From NCBI GenBank assembly GCA_050304135.1, contig JBNLDC010000078.1, positions 1 through 64,000 on the forward strand: a stretch of DNA of 64,000 nt, given 5' to 3'. Below are positions 62,807-64,000 of the stretch, in pieces. The notes under the pieces are model-generated. The model ran no database searches. It saw only the letters and a list, made by a program, of their open reading frames with translations, and had not been told where the DNA came from. The position numbers and the translations under genes are program-made. Numbering within the stretch: the first letter of the stretch is position 1; each line of letters starts with the position of its first letter. The stretch comes from JAFGNB01 sp050304135 (GTDB lineage: Bacteria; Fibrobacterota; Chitinivibrionia; Chitinivibrionales; Chitinispirillaceae).

Positions 62807-63238
62807 TTACACCATTGTTTCGAGTAGTTCCACCGCATCTTCAATCATCCTGGGGCAGATGGTAGTGAAAACGCCGCTCGCTGCAGCTTCATCGTGCTCA
62901 CATTTTCGGGAAATATCATATCCCAGCAGCTTTTTACAGATCACCGTCTTGTGCCGTTGCGTAAACTTGTCCATAAAGTCAACAGTAACCGCATTCGCCT
63001 TCTGTTTGTTTTCCACATCACCTTCCCTGCAATGACCATACTTCAGTCCGAGCACCATAACTGCGCCGGTAACGGCTCCGCATACCTCGCCTTTACGCAT
63101 TCCCCCACCGAACCCACCCGCGATTTTCAGTGCGATAGTTTTTTCCAGTGACAACTCTTCACTGAATACGGAAAGAACCGCCTGACAACAGTTGAACCCT
63201 TTGCTGAAAGTATCCAGTGCACGTTCTTTTCTGTTCAT
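62807..63238 (-). CDS. C_GCAxxG_C_C family protein
   Basis: 143 residues from ATG 63238 (GAGAG upstream); a TTG at 63262 is the alternative. The family's cysteines are present: GFNCCQAVLSVFSEE, GGFGGGMRKGEVCGAVTGAVMVLGLKYG, VICKKLLGYD and a C-terminal Cys in TTICPRM. These proteins are thought to bind metal or a redox cofactor and often neighbour electron-transfer genes. It is 36 bases upstream of nothing on the same strand that would form an operon, except the Dabb gene that precedes it. Confidence 0.92.
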   Translation of the reverse strand: MNRKERALDTFSKGFNCCQAVLSVFSEELSLEKTIALKIAGGFGGGMRKGEVCGAVTGAVMVLGLKYGHCREGDVENKQKANAVTVDFMDKFTQRHKTVICKKLLGYDISRKCEHDEAAASGVFTTICPRMIEDAVELLETMV

Positions 63239-63274
63239 TATTTTTCTCTCAATCCCTACCAAAGCATTACTGGT

Positions 63275-63577
63275 TCACACCTCGTAATCCACTACACGTC
63301 GCTCAGAGCACGCCTCAAGAATGAACGGCACCACCGCCTTGTGCTCCGGATGCCCCTGATACGCAGCCAGATCTTCCCGGGTCGCGAATTCAGAATAGAG
63401 TACTACATCGGCACTGTTTTCAGAGGCGGAGAAGTCGAGACCGACCTCTAAACTCATGAGCATATCAATCTTCCCGTTAAGGGCTTCGAGCTTCTCCCTG
63501 AACAACCGTGCATTTTCCGTCTTCGTGTTACCATGAGCTTTGTCTTTTAATTTCCACATGACAACATGTTTCACCAT
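63275..63577 (-). CDS. Dabb (stress-responsive alpha/beta barrel) protein
   Basis: 100 residues (GGAG before the ATG). The start MVKHVVMWKLKD and the later DVVLYSEFATREDLAAYQGHPEHKAVVPFI are the Dabb hallmarks, a dimeric ferredoxin-like fold. Lies 36 bases before the C_GCAxxG_C_C gene on the same strand, so the two may be co-transcribed. Function in bacteria is unsettled. Confidence 0.93.
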   Translation of the reverse strand: MVKHVVMWKLKDKAHGNTKTENARLFREKLEALNGKIDMLMSLEVGLDFSASENSADVVLYSEFATREDLAAYQGHPEHKAVVPFILEACSERRVVDYEV

Positions 63578-63696
63578 AGAACCACTCCTTTACATTTACG
63601 TGGGGGCATGTCGTCCCGCCGCGCGGGCTCGTGGCCGGCGAAAGTGATGTTTACCGACGCGTCCGCCGTCTAAAAGGTAAGTATACTATCCGCCGC

Positions 63697-64000
63697 CTAC
63701 CGGTCAACCAGGAGTACCGGCCGGATCACCGCGGCACGTTCCATCCTGATGACGTAACGCCCCGGCCCGATTCCGTCGAGGGAGAACCGCATATTCCGTC
63801 CACCTTCAACATCCCACGATCCGCGACACCGTCCGCGAGTATCGTACAGGGCAATCCGGTCCGGTTGCAGTATGGTGGTAGACTGCAGAAAAAGTGTTTT
63901 TCCGCTGACGAATAGTTGCAGGTTGTGGAGCAGTGTAGGCCCAGGTATGTTCACCACCAGAACAGATATATCCTGCAGTGACCGGTGCCATATTCCATCA
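63697..64000 (-). CDS. Secreted protein, C-terminal fragment cut by window
   Basis: The frame is open to base 64000, so at least 100 residues of a longer protein are present; the GTG at 63957 is not the start. The last ~85 residues have the look of a type-IX-type C-terminal sorting module: LFVSGKTLFLQS, IALYDTRGRCRG, then GIGPGRYVIRMERA and a short basic-hydrophobic end. It resembles the tails of the proteins at 13007 and 33746. The catalytic or binding part lies outside the window. Confidence 0.72.
   Translation of the reverse strand, partial: DGIWHRSLQDISVLVVNIPGPTLLHNLQLFVSGKTLFLQSTTILQPDRIALYDTRGRCRGSWDVEGGRNMRFSLDGIGPGRYVIRMERAAVIRPVLLVDR

Noticed and set aside
1..64000. CRISPR arrays, insertion sequences, prophage or integrase genes
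   Set aside because: No regularly spaced direct repeats of array type, no transposase or integrase motif and no terminal repeats flanking a gene were seen; the only tandem repeats are coding (58327-59349).

Overview
The window looks like part of a chromosome from the Fibrobacterota (Chitinispirillia/Fibrobacter relatives). Pointers are two TIGR02147-family proteins (the family was defined on Fibrobacter succinogenes paralogs), many secreted or lipid-anchored proteins with Ig-like, beta-helix or LamG-like folds, several short C-terminal modules of the type-IX-sorting kind, and a plant-sugar catabolic locus. This assignment rests on family content and was not tested by a search. I saw no rRNA, tRNA, CRISPR array, transposase or prophage gene. 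Both window edges cut through genes for secreted proteins.

Layout. 0-2.6 kb: end of a fibronectin-type-III repeat protein, then a fluoride exporter (CrcB/FluC) with a DUF190 partner. 2.8-5.7 kb: a TIR-TPR protein behind a large G/C-tract hairpin, and a PAS-PAS-GGDEF diguanylate cyclase. 6-11.6 kb: a secreted alpha/beta hydrolase, and a MarR regulator followed by a 1023-residue flavin/Fe-S oxidoreductase, with a clear sigma70 promoter overlapped by a palindrome. 12.3-19.7 kb: methyltransferase, beta-helix proteins, a VOC protein, a frameshifted GNAT gene, a YajG-like lipoprotein, a worn nucleotidyltransferase-HEPN fusion and a DUF302 protein.

19.9-30.4 kb is one co-oriented minus-strand sugar locus: araB, a lipoprotein aldose 1-epimerase, araD, a LacI-type regulator, two GH2-family hydrolases and a GT2 glycosyltransferase. 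A perfect 18-bp palindrome lies upstream of araB. No araA is present. Both GH2 proteins carry Gln where the family has its acid/base Glu.

30.7-43.6 kb holds an orphan solute-binding protein, hypothetical and LamG-like secreted proteins, the first TIGR02147-lipoprotein pair, ispE, a PAP2 phosphatase, a hybrid histidine kinase and a cyclic-nucleotide-binding protein. 43.8-50.9 kb is an envelope-glycan or lipid cluster: B12-type radical SAM, flippase-like membrane protein, GT4, FkbM methyltransferase and YfhO-like protein. 51-58.1 kb is a tight six-gene minus-strand operon (cNMP-binding protein, solute-binding lipoprotein, TPR, coiled-coil, membrane-tethered AraC, transglutaminase) with no recognised name. 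58.3-62 kb is the second TIGR02147-lipoprotein pair, with the same ATGA overlap as the first. The end carries DUF1697, C_GCAxxG_C_C and Dabb proteins and the C-terminus of another secreted protein.

The features most likely to be under-described are the repeated TIGR02147-lipoprotein module, the six-gene operon with its orphan solute-binding paralog, and the GH2 pair lacking the acid/base glutamate.
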